Of a DNA stretch of 64,000 nt, positions 54,775 through 64,000 are shown piece by piece; the first letter of the stretch is position 1; each line of letters begins with the position of its first letter. The notes beneath the pieces were generated by a model. The model was not told where the DNA came from. It did no database searches and worked only from the letters and a program-made list of their open reading frames with translations. Source of the stretch: Dipteris shenzhenensis. Taxonomy: Eukaryota > Polypodiophyta > Polypodiopsida > Gleicheniales. A program made the translations under genes and the position numbers. The stretch lies in assembly GCA_047967505.1 (NCBI GenBank), contig CM106538.1. One strand, 5' to 3'.

Positions 54775-55794
54775 GGCTGAATACTAACTCGATTACAGGC
54801 TGAGAGAAATAAATAACTGAAACGGAGCACGGAGGGAGATGGAGTAGAAGAAAACCGTCCCAGATAAATCTGACAGAAAGGATGCTGAAATCTGGAAGAC
54901 CACGAGCCCTGGTGCCTCCCCGAATCTGCAACCGGATGCGCAGTCAACGATAGAGGCTGTACGGCTGCTGACGCAGTCCGTACGGTGGCTGCAGGTGCAG
55001 GCGCAGAGCAGCTGCAGGTACAGAAGCAAGCGAAACAGTCCGTACAGGCTGTACGGCTGGCGCTGTGACTGTACGGACTGGTACGGAACTTTGGGAGCTG
55101 TGCAGGGCTGACGCAAGCAAGGGCTGCAGCAGAGAAGCTGTCGAAACTGGGCGCAGGCTGAAGGGCGAGGCGGGCTGGCACAGATCTCAAGGTAAGATCT
55201 CGAATCTGGGGCTGCTTGTGGGTTGCCTAGCACCCAGCCCCCACCTATATAGGGTGCAGGGCGGCCTAATTTGGAAGCTAGGCCTCCAAAGAAGGCTGAG
55301 CCCCTCCAGCTTTGGAGGGGTGCTTTTACGAAAAAAGCACCTGAGCCCCTCCAACTTTGGAGGGGTGCTTTTTTCGCAAAAAACACCTTCCTCCTGCCCT
55401 GCTTCCTGCGCAGGCTGCACGCAGCCCTAGGCGCAGGCTGTTCGCAGCCTGTTGCGCAGGCTGTGGTCAGCCTGTTGCGCAGGCTGTCCTGCCCCTACAG
55501 CCCCGCCTAACTGCGTCCTTTCTACTCCCCGCATACTCTACTCCCAGGCTGTCAATTTCCTGCCCTACTCTCCTTCCTTTCTGCTCTCCTTCTCCTCCCT
55601 CAGACTTCTCTCTGTAGCCTTCAGAATTTTCGATTCAATTTCACTCCTCTTCTTCCTCCTTTTCCAGATATTTCCTCACCCCTTCTACCCCAGGTAGACA
55701 GCAAAAACGCAGCAGGAAATCTCGAATTTTAGGGCATACCTGGAAGAGAAATCCGTCAAATTTCTCGTATCAGAAGTTCCTACCTCAGGAGTTG
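54775..55794 (-). promoter_or_regulatory. Long structured leader of the young gypsy
   Basis: About 1 kb between primer site and gag, GC-rich. It contains two hairpins CCCCTCCA(G/A)CTTTGGAGGGG (55301-55320 and 55346-55365), each followed by TGCTTTT, five copies of GCGCAGGCTG or close variants at 55406-55490, and a cluster of CCGTAC/GTACGG words at 54958-55085. Such leaders can carry packaging and translation signals; none is proven here. Confidence 0.6.
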
Positions 55795-55806
55795 GCTCTG
55801 ATACCA
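55795..55806 (-). other. Primer-binding site of the young gypsy
   Basis: Minus strand TGGTATCAGAGC, two bases after the LTR end at 55809. Perfect match to initiator tRNA-Met. Confidence 0.95.
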
Positions 55807-55808
55807 AC

Positions 55809-56329
55809 TGACACATCCCAGCACTCCTGAAACCCCTGATCTGCAAAATAACCACACACAACATCAGAACTGAGCAGGCTGCTCACCACCCAACCGTGAC
55901 ATCTACGGGATGTGATCCCGAATCAGAAGATGTCCCCCCGAGCCACGAGCTGAGCTACTGGCACGAACTCCCAATCAGATCCCAACCAGCCTGGTGTCCC
56001 ATACCACCAGGTGGCGCTGTGAAGCCCTGGATCTGCCACTGGGCCTTGGGCTACGCTAAGATGCAGGCGCGCGTCCGCGACACAATCCAAGATCAGACCT
56101 AGCACCTGGGAACGAGACTTGCTCCCAACTGCACACTGAGAACTGAACCCCCTGGGCCTCTTTTATAGACTCGGGCCCCGGCGCCAAAAATAGCGAAAAC
56201 CTATAAATAGTTCGTACCCTTGCCACTCAACCCGAGAATCAAGCCTGCCTAGCTCTAAGCCTCCCCAGGCTAACCTGAGCTAGTTCTGTGTACCTAGTAC
56301 ACGTCAGATACCGATCCGTGCACATGACA
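55809..56329 (-). repeat. 5' LTR of the young gypsy
   Basis: 521 bp, near-identical to 49661-50181. The TATA box CTATAAAAGAGG on the minus strand near 56157-56168 places transcription start inside the LTR about 30 bases downstream. Confidence 0.95.
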
Positions 56330-56334
56330 AGTAG

Positions 56335-58009
56335 TAAGGCCTCTGTGTAAATGTAGACATGTGTTTATGACCCCTAATGCTGTGTTCTTGTTTTCTCTCT
56401 CCCTCCCCATCTGTTCTCTACGTGTATCAGGTTCGTTGTTGAGCTCCAAACACGCTGTTCGGAGTTTCCAGCCTCTAGACGATGTTTACTCCCATCTGCT
56501 ATTTGCCCCATAGCGCTGCGATTGAAGTCTCTAGCCAATTTCAAGCTTGTTTCCAAAGTGCGATTTGACACGAGTAGCTGCGTTTTGTTCTGAGAGATGA
56601 GTTTGTGGTGTGGTTAAGGTTTCAGTGGTATTAGAGCACAGTCTAGGCACTTTCCTTGGTGGCAACGATCCAAAGAATTCTCCGTTTAAGCAGGGATAGC
56701 AGTCATTTCGAAGAATCAACATATCTTCAGTCCGTAGGAGGCCCCTAGCTCATCGCAATTCAGTCCGGGCTGCCATACACTATATTTTCTAATTTTTGTG
56801 ACCCAAATATTGGACTAGTGGTTGAAGCATACAACCAAAAGCCACTCCTACTCTTACTTCATCGTGTATCGGGCCAGCTCCCATCTTCACCTGTAAGTGT
56901 TTACCTCCTTGAAACACGAGGGTGTGATTTCTAACACATGCATGTTGGCCTGCATGTGGGTAGGACCCTAGGAAAACAAGGAGCAAGGTCATGGGTTGCT
57001 TGGTGTGCTAGAACCCCTAGCAGGTAATGCCTTGGGGGTAAAAATTGTGGTTGGGTCCAAAGAGGGGGCAAAAAGCCCCAAGGATCCAAGGTTGGGCCAT
57101 TGGAATGGGGGGCAAGGGGCAAATGAAACTTTAAGTTGGTCATTGGTTTGACCCGATAGGGCCTAGGGGCAAATTAAAGACCCGTGGGGAATTTTTTAAA
57201 ACGTGGGCTGCCATGTGGCATATTCCCATGCTTGGGATGCATTTGGAAAGGTTGCCCATGGAAGCTCCCAGGAAGAATTACGAAGGAAAAAGGTTGTTGG
57301 CTGATGGGCGACGGGGGAGGAGCTATGACGCGGGCTGAGCATATGCACATATGAAGGCTTCATAGGGCCTTAGCTTGACATTGCGAATGCTTGGCTGCCC
57401 ACTAGGGCTTCTTTCATTGCTGACAGACTATGGGCAGAGAGCTGCTTGGGCGTTGTATGATCTATGTAAACGCTAAAGAGGTCTTGGCTGATTATGAGCT
57501 CCTACGCAGGAGAATTGCTGGGGTGCTGGGTGCCAGTGTTGGCCGTTAAAGCCTTAGTCGAAAATGCTGTAGGTGCTGTGGGACTCGTACGTAGCTGTAG
57601 TACGCTCTTTCCTTGACTGAAGAGTTTGGTTTGGTTGGAGTTGTGACTGGCGGCTGGAACAAGGTAGCTGATTTCGAATGAGCCGCTTGATGTGAGCATC
57701 CAGTAAGGCACGTACAAGCACGAGTTGGGGCCTTGCTGGTTGAGAACGCTGGTAGAGGGCCTGGTTACCTGCAGGGTCACACCCATTGGCTACTAACTGC
57801 TCTAAAAAGGGCCTGGCTGCGCAAGGTCTACAGGACACAGGTCCGGGTCTACTCATTGAGACCAGCCTGGTGAGCAGTGGTTGTTTTAATGTATCAGTTG
57901 AGGTTTGAAGGGCAGGATAATAATGGAATGAACTTATCTTTGCAAATTGTTCTGAAGTGAGTCTTTTGACCTCCTTTGCTTCCTTTGCTCACTAATTGGC
58001 AGGGTGCTC
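56335..58009. other. Non-coding stretch, possibly intron
   Basis: It continues the host sequence interrupted by the young gypsy. The short frames at 57502-57856 have no recognised match. No GET3 exon was found here. Confidence 0.5.
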
Positions 58010-58240
58010 TGGTTGGAATGATCCCCATAATTCATGGCAGTGACCAATGTATAGTCAATAAGTGAGTTAGGGGCACTTTTCCCTCATAGAGGTTTCCCCC
58101 TCTAACCATAGTTAGGATCCCTAACTACGGGTAGTGGATAGGTTTAGGTTTTGTCACTTAGACAAAATCGTCACCTCTTGTATGTTTTCCTCTTATCTAT
58201 TCTACGTTTGCACTCTTCTTGCTCCCTCTTGCATCCTTCA
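58010..58240 (+). repeat. 5' LTR of the plus-strand copia
   Basis: 231 bp matching 63177-63410 over most of its length; it ends ...TTGCATCCTTCA, two bases before the primer site. Its start is degraded (TGGTTGGAATG instead of TGTTGGAAT). Confidence 0.85.
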
Positions 58241-58254
58241 TTTGGTATCAAAGC

Positions 58255-59229
58255 CTGCCTCTGCCTCTGGACCTAGAGCTCATCATCAAGCTTGCCTGTC
58301 TGCTCTTGGACCAAGAGCCCATGGCCTTTCAACACGGGAATCTGTACTTAGTCTCGACCTGCTCGTCCATACAACAGTACGTACATCCATACTGTTTGCC
58401 GTTCGAACACTACCATTGCACATTTTGTCGGTACAGGTCCCGCTCTCTTTGTCCGTACTGACGCCGTACACACGTACGGCCCTGCAGCCCCGTCCGTACA
58501 CATACCATTCCGTACGCTGTCCCGCCATCTTGTACACCAGCCGTACGTCGTACGGTACCATTTCGTACTGGCGGATTCTACGTACAGTAGCTGTTGCCAG
58601 GGTTGCACGTGTGATTGTACTTGCTTGCAGCTGTCCGTACAACTCTTTGTGTTGTAGGTCTCTTTGCAGGTGCTTTTGGAATTTTGGGTGTGCTCATTTG
58701 CACACATTTGCAGTTAGATTTGGGGCTTTTGCAGGCAAATTAATTTTGGCAACATTTGGGCCTTTTATTCAATTTTCCCTCTTCTGGTTGCAATTACCCC
58801 CAAGAAATTGGGGCTTTTGTGATTGAGCTGCAATTCCTCAGTGTTCGAGGTAATTGGACACTTTGCAAGCAACTTTGGACTCAGATTGAGTCACATTGCA
58901 GACTTAGCAGTGTTTCTTGGCAAATTTTGGGCATTTGCAGGTTATTTGTTATTTGGGTGCATTTTGAGCCTTTGATAGGCCGAGACAGCAAGGTGTCCTT
59001 TGGTTTTGGACACACATTCTCCTATATTTGGGGCTTTTGGACTTTTTGTAGGTGTTTTGCAGGCACATTTGGCAGAGATTCAATTGAGTTTATGCTTTTG
59101 GGCTGTTGCATTTTGAGCCATTGATTGGCTGTTTTTTGAGCAGTGGGCAGTTTGCATCAATATCTCGAAAGGAATTTGTGCTGTGCACCTTAATTCCCAG
59201 GAAGGGAATTTTTGTTGGTATTTGCTGCA
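58255..59229 (+). promoter_or_regulatory. Leader of the plus-strand copia with GTAC cluster
   Basis: About 975 bp between primer site and gag. 58343-58640 holds about 17 GTAC tetramers, many as CCGTAC or CGTACGG. 58690-59150 is dominated by TTTTGCAGG/GGGGCTTTTG words and a duplicated TGCATTTTGAGCC(T/A)TTGAT block (58957 and 59106). The open frame across it (58134-58826) has no recognisable domain. Confidence 0.6.
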
Positions 59230-60381
59230 TTTTCTTTGGCAGTTATGGCCCAGAACAATCCCAATGAAGTGTTGGAGTTCTCACACAGGAGGATAAGTTG
59301 GATGGTACCAACTACTGCTTATGGAGTTTTATGGTTCGCAATAGTTGGCAAACACTTATGGGATTATGTCAATGGGGATGAGACATGGCCAGAGAATGTG
59401 GTTGCACCTGCCACTTCTCCTCAACAAGGTGGAGGAAGTGGTAGAGGACAAGCTCAGGGTGCAGGACAAGTGCTAGGTGCAGCAGCTGCTGCAGTGTTGG
59501 CTCCCACACAGGAACAGAAAAGGTGGGATTCACGTGATGGACTAGCACTTATGGGATTATGTCAATGGGGATGAGACATGGCCAGAGAATGTGGTTGCAC
59601 CTACCACTTCTCCTCAACAAGGTGGAGGAAGGGGTAGAGGACAAGCTCAGGGTGCATGACAAGTGCTAGGTGCAGCAGCTGCTGCGGTGGTGGCTCCCAC
59701 ACAGGAACAAAATGGGATTCACGTGATGGACTAGCACTTTCAGCTATCTTCCTTTCTGTCAAAAGGTTTATTATTCGCATATTCGGTCATGCAAGACCTC
59801 AAAGGCAACTTGGGATATTTTGGCGAGTATGTTTTGAGCCTGCAATGATGCCAGGGTCTCTTTCCTGAAGAGAGAGTTGACTCATACTCATATGGATGGG
59901 GTGACTCTATGTTTGAGCACCTCGCTAAACTTTAGGATTTGAGAGAGCAATTATTGAATATTGATGAGATCCTTCCGGATTCAGAGATGGTCATTACCAC
60001 TTTGAATTCTCTTCTTGAGTCTTATCTTGATTTTCACTCTTCATTGAATTTGTCTTTGAGGGGGGGTGGCAACCCTCTCCCCTTTCATGAGTTGATAGGA
60101 CTTTTGTTGCAGGAAGAACAAACCAGGAAGAACATGGCTTTACAAGTTGGTGAGCATGCCATGCTTTCGAAATTCAAGCCCAAGGGAAGGGGCAACATAA
60201 GCAACATGCAAATCAATCTTCACATCAGCATAAAGTTGATTCTGGACGGCCTTCTCACAAGGCTAAGAATGATGCAGAGAAGCCCAAGAGAAAGGGTGTT
60301 TGTCATAATTGCAAGAAGCCGGGTCACTACATAGGAGAATGCAAGAAAAGAATTGCCAAGGAAAAGAAAAAGGATTCATGT
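59230..60381 (+). pseudogene. Copia gag with zinc knuckle, broken
   Basis: Starts MAQNNPNEVLEF at 59245, but the expected KLDGTNYCLWSF block is reached only by a frame change, and a 193-bp duplication follows. Later parts read EQLLNIDEILPDSEMVITTL and FHELIGLLLQEEQTRKNMAL. The zinc knuckle CHNCKKPGHYIGEC lies near 60305-60345 in another frame. It is non-functional. Confidence 0.82.
59353..59734. repeat. Tandem duplication of about 193 bp in gag
   Basis: CACTTATGGGATTATGTCAA starts at 59353 and 59546. The second unit is 189 bp because of a 4-bp difference near 59710 and carries several substitutions. It splits the capsid reading. Confidence 0.95.
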
Positions 60382-60852
60382 ATGGCTGTCAGAGATTCAG
60401 CTCCTCATGCACATGATGGTGGTGATGCTTCAGCCAACTTAGTGGAAGAAGAGTATGCCTTTTTGACTTGCAGTCTTGATTTTGAGGTGGTTGCTCGAGA
60501 TATTACAGCCACATTTGAGGATGACTCTCATGCTTTTCTGACTTGCAGTTATGATGCTTCTAAGGATTTATGTGCTTTTAATGTCAATGAGACATTGAAT
60601 AATTGTTACTTTAATAGTAGTGCCACCAAACATATCACTTCGAGGAAGTATTTGTTTGATTCTCTGCATCCATCACCTGTTGGAAAAAGGGTGTCTTGTG
60701 CAAATGATTCGTCTTATTCAGTTCGTGGTATTGGTGAGATTGTACTTACAGCCACAGATGGCACAAATTTAAGAATTCATGATGTGCTTTATGTACCTGG
60801 AATCAAGAAGAATTTGCTTTCAGTGTCCTCTCTCAATAAAAGAGGATTTTAG
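60382..60852 (+). pseudogene. Copia protease region, catalytic site changed
   Basis: 157-codon frame. NNCYFNSSATKHITSRKYLF matches the copia protease core, where the catalytic DSG would be expected at NSS. The Asp to Asn and Gly to Ser changes would abolish activity. It continues with RIHDVLYVPGIKKNLLSVSS and ends in a stop at 60850. Confidence 0.85.
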
Positions 60853-60906
60853 GTTGTCTTTGAAGATGACAAGTGTGCAGTCTGAGATAGGGAAGATGAT
60901 TATGCC

Positions 60907-61600
60907 TTGAGACTATCTTTCACACTGTTTCGTGGTCTTTTTCAGTTTGATGTTTTTGAGAGAAGATCAGATGATGCACTTGCAGTTTGTACTCCCACTA
61001 TTGCTATGCAAAATGCGGAGTTATGGCATGCTAGATATGGGCATATGAGTTATGGCAGCTTGATGACACTTCAAAAACATTCTATGCTTGATGCTTTGCC
61101 TCCTTTGGAGTCACCTCCTCATGCCTGTGAAGGGTGCATACTTGGAAAGACGCACAGGTTTCCCTTCAAGAAGGATGGTGCAGTATGAGCTGTTCACAAA
61201 TTACAACTCATTCATAGTGATGTTTGTGGTCCCATGAGGACTCCTGCGTTGGGTGGTTATCTCTATTATGTCACATTTATTGATGACTACTCAAACTACA
61301 CTTGGGTCTATTGTTTAAAGAAAAAATCAGATGTGTTTAAGCATTTTCAACACTCTGTGGCAAAGGTTGAGAATGAAATAAGCCTCACGGTTCAGATTCT
61401 ATGCATAGATAGAAAGGGGGAGTATATGTCTCATGAATTTGAAGCTTATTTGAAAGAGAAAGGCATCACACATCAGCTTACAATGAGGCTTACCCCTCAG
61501 CAAAATGGCAAAGCTGAGCGGAAGAATAGAACTCCTATAAAGATGGATAGATGCATGCTCACAAGCAAAAGGTTGCCTCACAGGTTTTAGCTTGAGGGTC
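60907..61600 (+). pseudogene. Copia integrase, broken
   Basis: The pre-integrase zinc finger (LWHARYGHMSYGSLMTLQKH, then CEGCILGKTHRFPF) ends in a stop at 61186. The core follows with HSDVCGPMRTP, FIDDYSNYTWVY, ILCIDRKGEYMSHEF and QQNGKAERKNR, covering the three acidic positions. It stops at 61590. Confidence 0.88.
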
Positions 61601-61602
61601 TC

Positions 61603-62384
61603 ATGTGTGCCAACTACGTTTTGAATCAGGCTCCCACGCAGTGGAAGATGCTATTAGGCAAGAGATTACAGAAATACATGCAGCCAAATCTGTTTCCAAT
61701 TGGCTGCTCCAAACTCTCAGGGAGAGTAAACTTGATGCTTCTTTGGCTGGTAGAACTCGTAGTGCAGCAAGGCACGAAGGGGGGGCTCTTTTTGTTGAAT
61801 CAGCTTATGCAGGCACTCTTCTTGATGAGGAAGAGCCTGATACTTTTGAAGAAGCTAAGGACAATGTGCATTGGATGAATGCCATGCAAGATGAGTTGCA
61901 GTCCATTGAGAAAAAATAGACCTGGAATCTTGTGGATTCACCACCAGGAAAGAATAAGAAGGGCATTGATTATGAGGAGACATTTGCTCCTACTTTCAGG
62001 ATGACCACTATCAGATTTGTTATTGCTATGGCTGCACATTTTGATTGGAATGTTCATCAATTGGACATAAAAACAGCTTTTCTTAATGGAGACTTATTGG
62101 AAGAGATTTATGTCCAAAAACCTCCTGGCTTTGAAATTTCGGGTAATGTACATCAAGTTTGCAAGCTGAATAAAGCTTTGTATGGGCTGAAACAAGCCCC
62201 ACGTGCATGGTACTCCAAGATTGATGCCTTTCTGACCAGCAAGGGGCTTTGTAATAGTCCAACTGAAAGTACCCTCTACATCAAGAAGGATGGGGGGGAT
62301 ATTTTGGTTATTATTCTTTATGTAGATGACATGCTGCTCACAGGGTCACATGAAGAAAAAATTGTAGATTTCAAAGCTGATTGA
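61603..62384 (+). pseudogene. Copia reverse transcriptase, N-terminal part, broken
   Basis: 61603-61919 is the degraded integrase-polymerase linker (DEEEPDTFEEAKDNVHWMNA). From 61932 the polymerase reads KKGIDYEETFAPTFRMTTIR, DIKTAFLNGDLLEEIYVQKP, YGLKQAPRAWYSKIDAFL and the catalytic IILYVDDMLLTGS. The KWVYK...KARLVAKGF block that normally precedes is deleted. Confidence 0.88.
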
Positions 62385-63040
62385 AAGCTACATTTGACAT
62401 GCCAGGTTTGGACATGTTACATTTTTATTTGGGGATCCAATTCATACAAGATAGACGTGGCATTATTATGTCTCAATCCAAGTATGTGCAATACATTTTT
62501 ATTTGGGGATCCAATTTATACAAGATAGACGTGGCATTATTATGTCTCAATCCAAGTATGTGCAAAAACTCTTGGATCGGTTCAACATGCAAGATTGCAA
62601 GCCTACAGCCACTCCCATGGAGCCATGGCTGAAGCTTACTCTATATGATGCAGGTAGATGCCACACTCTACAGCTAGGCTGTTGGATGCCTCATTTATTT
62701 TTGCAATACTCTGCCCGATATTCAGTTTGCAGTATCACAGGTGAGCAGGTATATGCACGGCCCAAAGATATCACATCGGCAAGCTGTAAAACGCATCTTC
62801 CGTTACTTGCAAGGCACAAAGTCTTATGGCTTGATGTGTCCTAGGAGGGGTGACTTGCAGATGAATGCTTACAGTGACTCAGATTGGGCTGGAGATTATG
62901 ACACTAGGCAGTCCACAAGTGGTAGTTTTTTCTTTTTGGGACATGCTTGCATTTCTTGGCTAAGTAAGAAGCAATCTATTGTGGCTACTTCCTCATGTGA
63001 ACCTGAGTATAGGGCAGCTTTCACAGCAACAGTTGAGTGA
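62385..63040 (+). pseudogene. Copia polymerase end and RNase H, broken
   Basis: A 74-bp tandem duplication (62419-62566) shifts the frame in the FYLGIQFIQDRRGIIMSQSK region. RNase H follows with MNAYSDSDWAGDYDTRQSTS and ISWLSKKQSIVATSSCEPEY. The frame stops at 63038; the remaining C-terminal residues read through stops up to the purine tract. Confidence 0.88.
62419..62566. repeat. 74-bp tandem duplication in the polymerase
   Basis: Units 62419-62492 and 62493-62566 differ at about two positions. 74 is not a multiple of three, so the frame is lost. Confidence 0.95.
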
Positions 63041-63176
63041 GTGTGGCTACGCCGTTTATTTGCTGATCTTCACCTATCATTGGAGGGTCCTTCTAAAATT
63101 CTCATTGATAATTAGAGTGCTATAGCAGTTGCAAAGAATCCATGTCGTACATCATCACATTGGCATTGCAGGGGGA

Positions 63177-63410
63177 TGTTGGAATTATCGCCATAATTCA
63201 TGGCAGTGACCAATGTATAGTAATAAGTGAGTTAGGGGCACTTTTCCCTCATTAGAGGTTTTTTCCCCTAACCACAGTCAGGATTCCTAACAACGGTTAG
63301 TGGATAGATTTAGGTTTTGTCACTTAGACAAAGCCTTCACCTCTTGTATGTTTTTCTTTATCTTATCTATTCTACGTTTGCACTCTTCTTGCTCTCTCTT
63401 GCATCCTTCA
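63177..63410 (+). repeat. 3' LTR of the plus-strand copia
   Basis: 234 bp; TGTTGGAATTATCGCC to TTGCATCCTTCA. Compared with the 5' LTR there are numerous substitutions and small indels, indicating an old insertion. Confidence 0.87.
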
Positions 63411-64000
63411 GGTCCACAGTGGATGCTTGCAGTTCAAGTTAATGTTCTCGAGGTTGCAGGCAAACTAGCTATTGCTTGGGTATTTCAGTGAATCAGTTGA
63501 CACCTGTGATAGTCTGGGGAGTTGTGTAATCTATTTGGGCTGCTAGCAACAACTCCAAGTTTTATGCAGGTGTTTGAACTGAAATGGATGCCTATTGCCA
63601 TTGGGGTGTTAGAGGAGGGCCAAGTAAGGTTAATGCTTGGGACACTGATGCCTGCTGAGTGTGGGAAATGCCGTAAATGAAAATGAGATTGAACTCATTG
63701 TGTATCTATTTGCAAATCTCCCCATTTAGTAAAGAAATACTGAAAGGGGCGCGCCAAGGTTTGGGGCCAATCTATGTCTTTATCTTGGTGTAGGGGCACT
63801 CTAGCTCCCAATCTACAAGTTGTATATTTGCTGAATTGTTCATGTAATAGTGTTGGCTGACCCTTAAATTTATTGAAGGCCGGTTTCACTTCCCACATCT
63901 TGGTTTTAGAACATGGCAGTTCAGCTTCCCAACGGCCCAATTAGAAGGGCTTGTAACCAAATGATGATATTGATGAAGCCTTTGTAAAGAACAAAATCGA
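63411..64000. other. No recognised feature
   Basis: Short frames only; none has a recognisable domain. No GET3 exon was found. Confidence 0.5.

Larger units (their letters stand above)
49661..56329 (-). mobile_element. Young complete Ty3/gypsy chromovirus-type element
   Basis: 6669 bp, minus strand, with 521-bp LTRs at 49661-50181 and 55809-56329 and a perfect target duplication AGTAG (49656-49660 and 56330-56334). By eye the LTRs differ at only two positions, both G to A (49939/56087 region and about 49949/56097). The primer site is perfect (55795-55806). Gag (466 codons) and pol (1146 codons) are both open. It is the youngest LTR element in the window and a candidate for activity. It lies beside the GET3-like exons. 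Confidence 0.95.
58010..63410 (+). mobile_element. Ty1/copia retrotransposon, decayed
   Basis: Plus-strand element with LTRs 58010-58240 and 63177-63410 (231 and 234 bp). The primer site TGGTATCAAAGC at 58243-58254 has one change from the usual form; a purine tract GCAGGGGGA (63168-63176) precedes the 3' LTR. Order: long leader, gag, zinc knuckle, protease, integrase, reverse transcriptase, RNase H. Many stops, two internal tandem duplications and clearly diverged LTRs show it is old. No target duplication is recognisable. Confidence 0.88.

Noticed and set aside
58134-58826. A 230-codon frame in the plus-strand copia leader
   Set aside because: It starts inside the LTR, crosses the primer site and has no known domain. 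The composition reflects GTAC and Cys-rich simple words.

Overview
The window is nuclear DNA from a land plant with a large genome dominated by retrotransposons. I base this on several observations. There are fragments of a UDP-glycosyltransferase with a PSPG box. Two GT-AG exons encode a plastid-type GET3 ATPase. The Ty3/gypsy elements carry C-terminal chromodomains. There is a plant L1-type LINE, and the primer-binding sites are mostly TGGTATCAGAGC, as in plant elements primed by initiator tRNA-Met. A gymnosperm, fern or similar repeat-rich lineage fits; the sequence alone does not fix the species. There is no bacterial-style gene organisation, and I see no tRNA, rRNA or CRISPR array.

Layout, left to right. 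1-1948: end of a minus-strand LTR element (LTR 1674-1948). 2802-7156: complete but decayed Ty1/copia element on the minus strand (171-bp LTRs, duplication GATTG). 7160-8290: broken UDP-glycosyltransferase gene on the minus strand, with a second small fragment at 9115-9215. 9216-15518: decayed Ty3/gypsy element on the minus strand with gag, zinc fingers, a DGG-type protease and integrase; the reverse transcriptase is missing. 15519-21072: mostly non-coding, with microsatellites, a coiled-coil fragment and one possible exon of an unknown membrane protein at 20106-20336. 21078-22693: LTR-like unit that contains a piece of copia gag.

23277-44302 is a nest of elements resolved from target-site duplications. 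A gag-only copia (duplication TGGTC) was entered by a chromodomain Ty3/gypsy (25251-42113). That gypsy was entered by a short gag-bearing LTR element (29431-39185, duplication GTCCC). That element was entered by a 7.5-kb LINE (31376-38842, duplication TAGAATCCCGTAGGAT) exactly at its LTR/primer-site border. The copia itself lies against a still older copia (44303-47938), which may be its host. The LINE has an uninterrupted 1463-residue ORF2. Its ORF1 is interrupted only by a 13-bp tandem duplication.

47939-58009: the only clear host gene exons, two exons of a plastid GET3-like ATPase (48672-49032), followed by a very young complete Ty3/gypsy element (49661-56329, 521-bp LTRs with two differences noticed, duplication AGTAG). 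Its gag and pol are open but in different frames. 58010-63410: decayed plus-strand Ty1/copia element. 63411-64000: nothing recognised.

Two themes recur. Short, precise tandem duplications (13 to 193 bp) are scattered through the elements, and several shift reading frames. Unrelated pieces of DNA also lie inside LTRs: gag, an integrase fragment, and a stretch resembling group II intron domain V.
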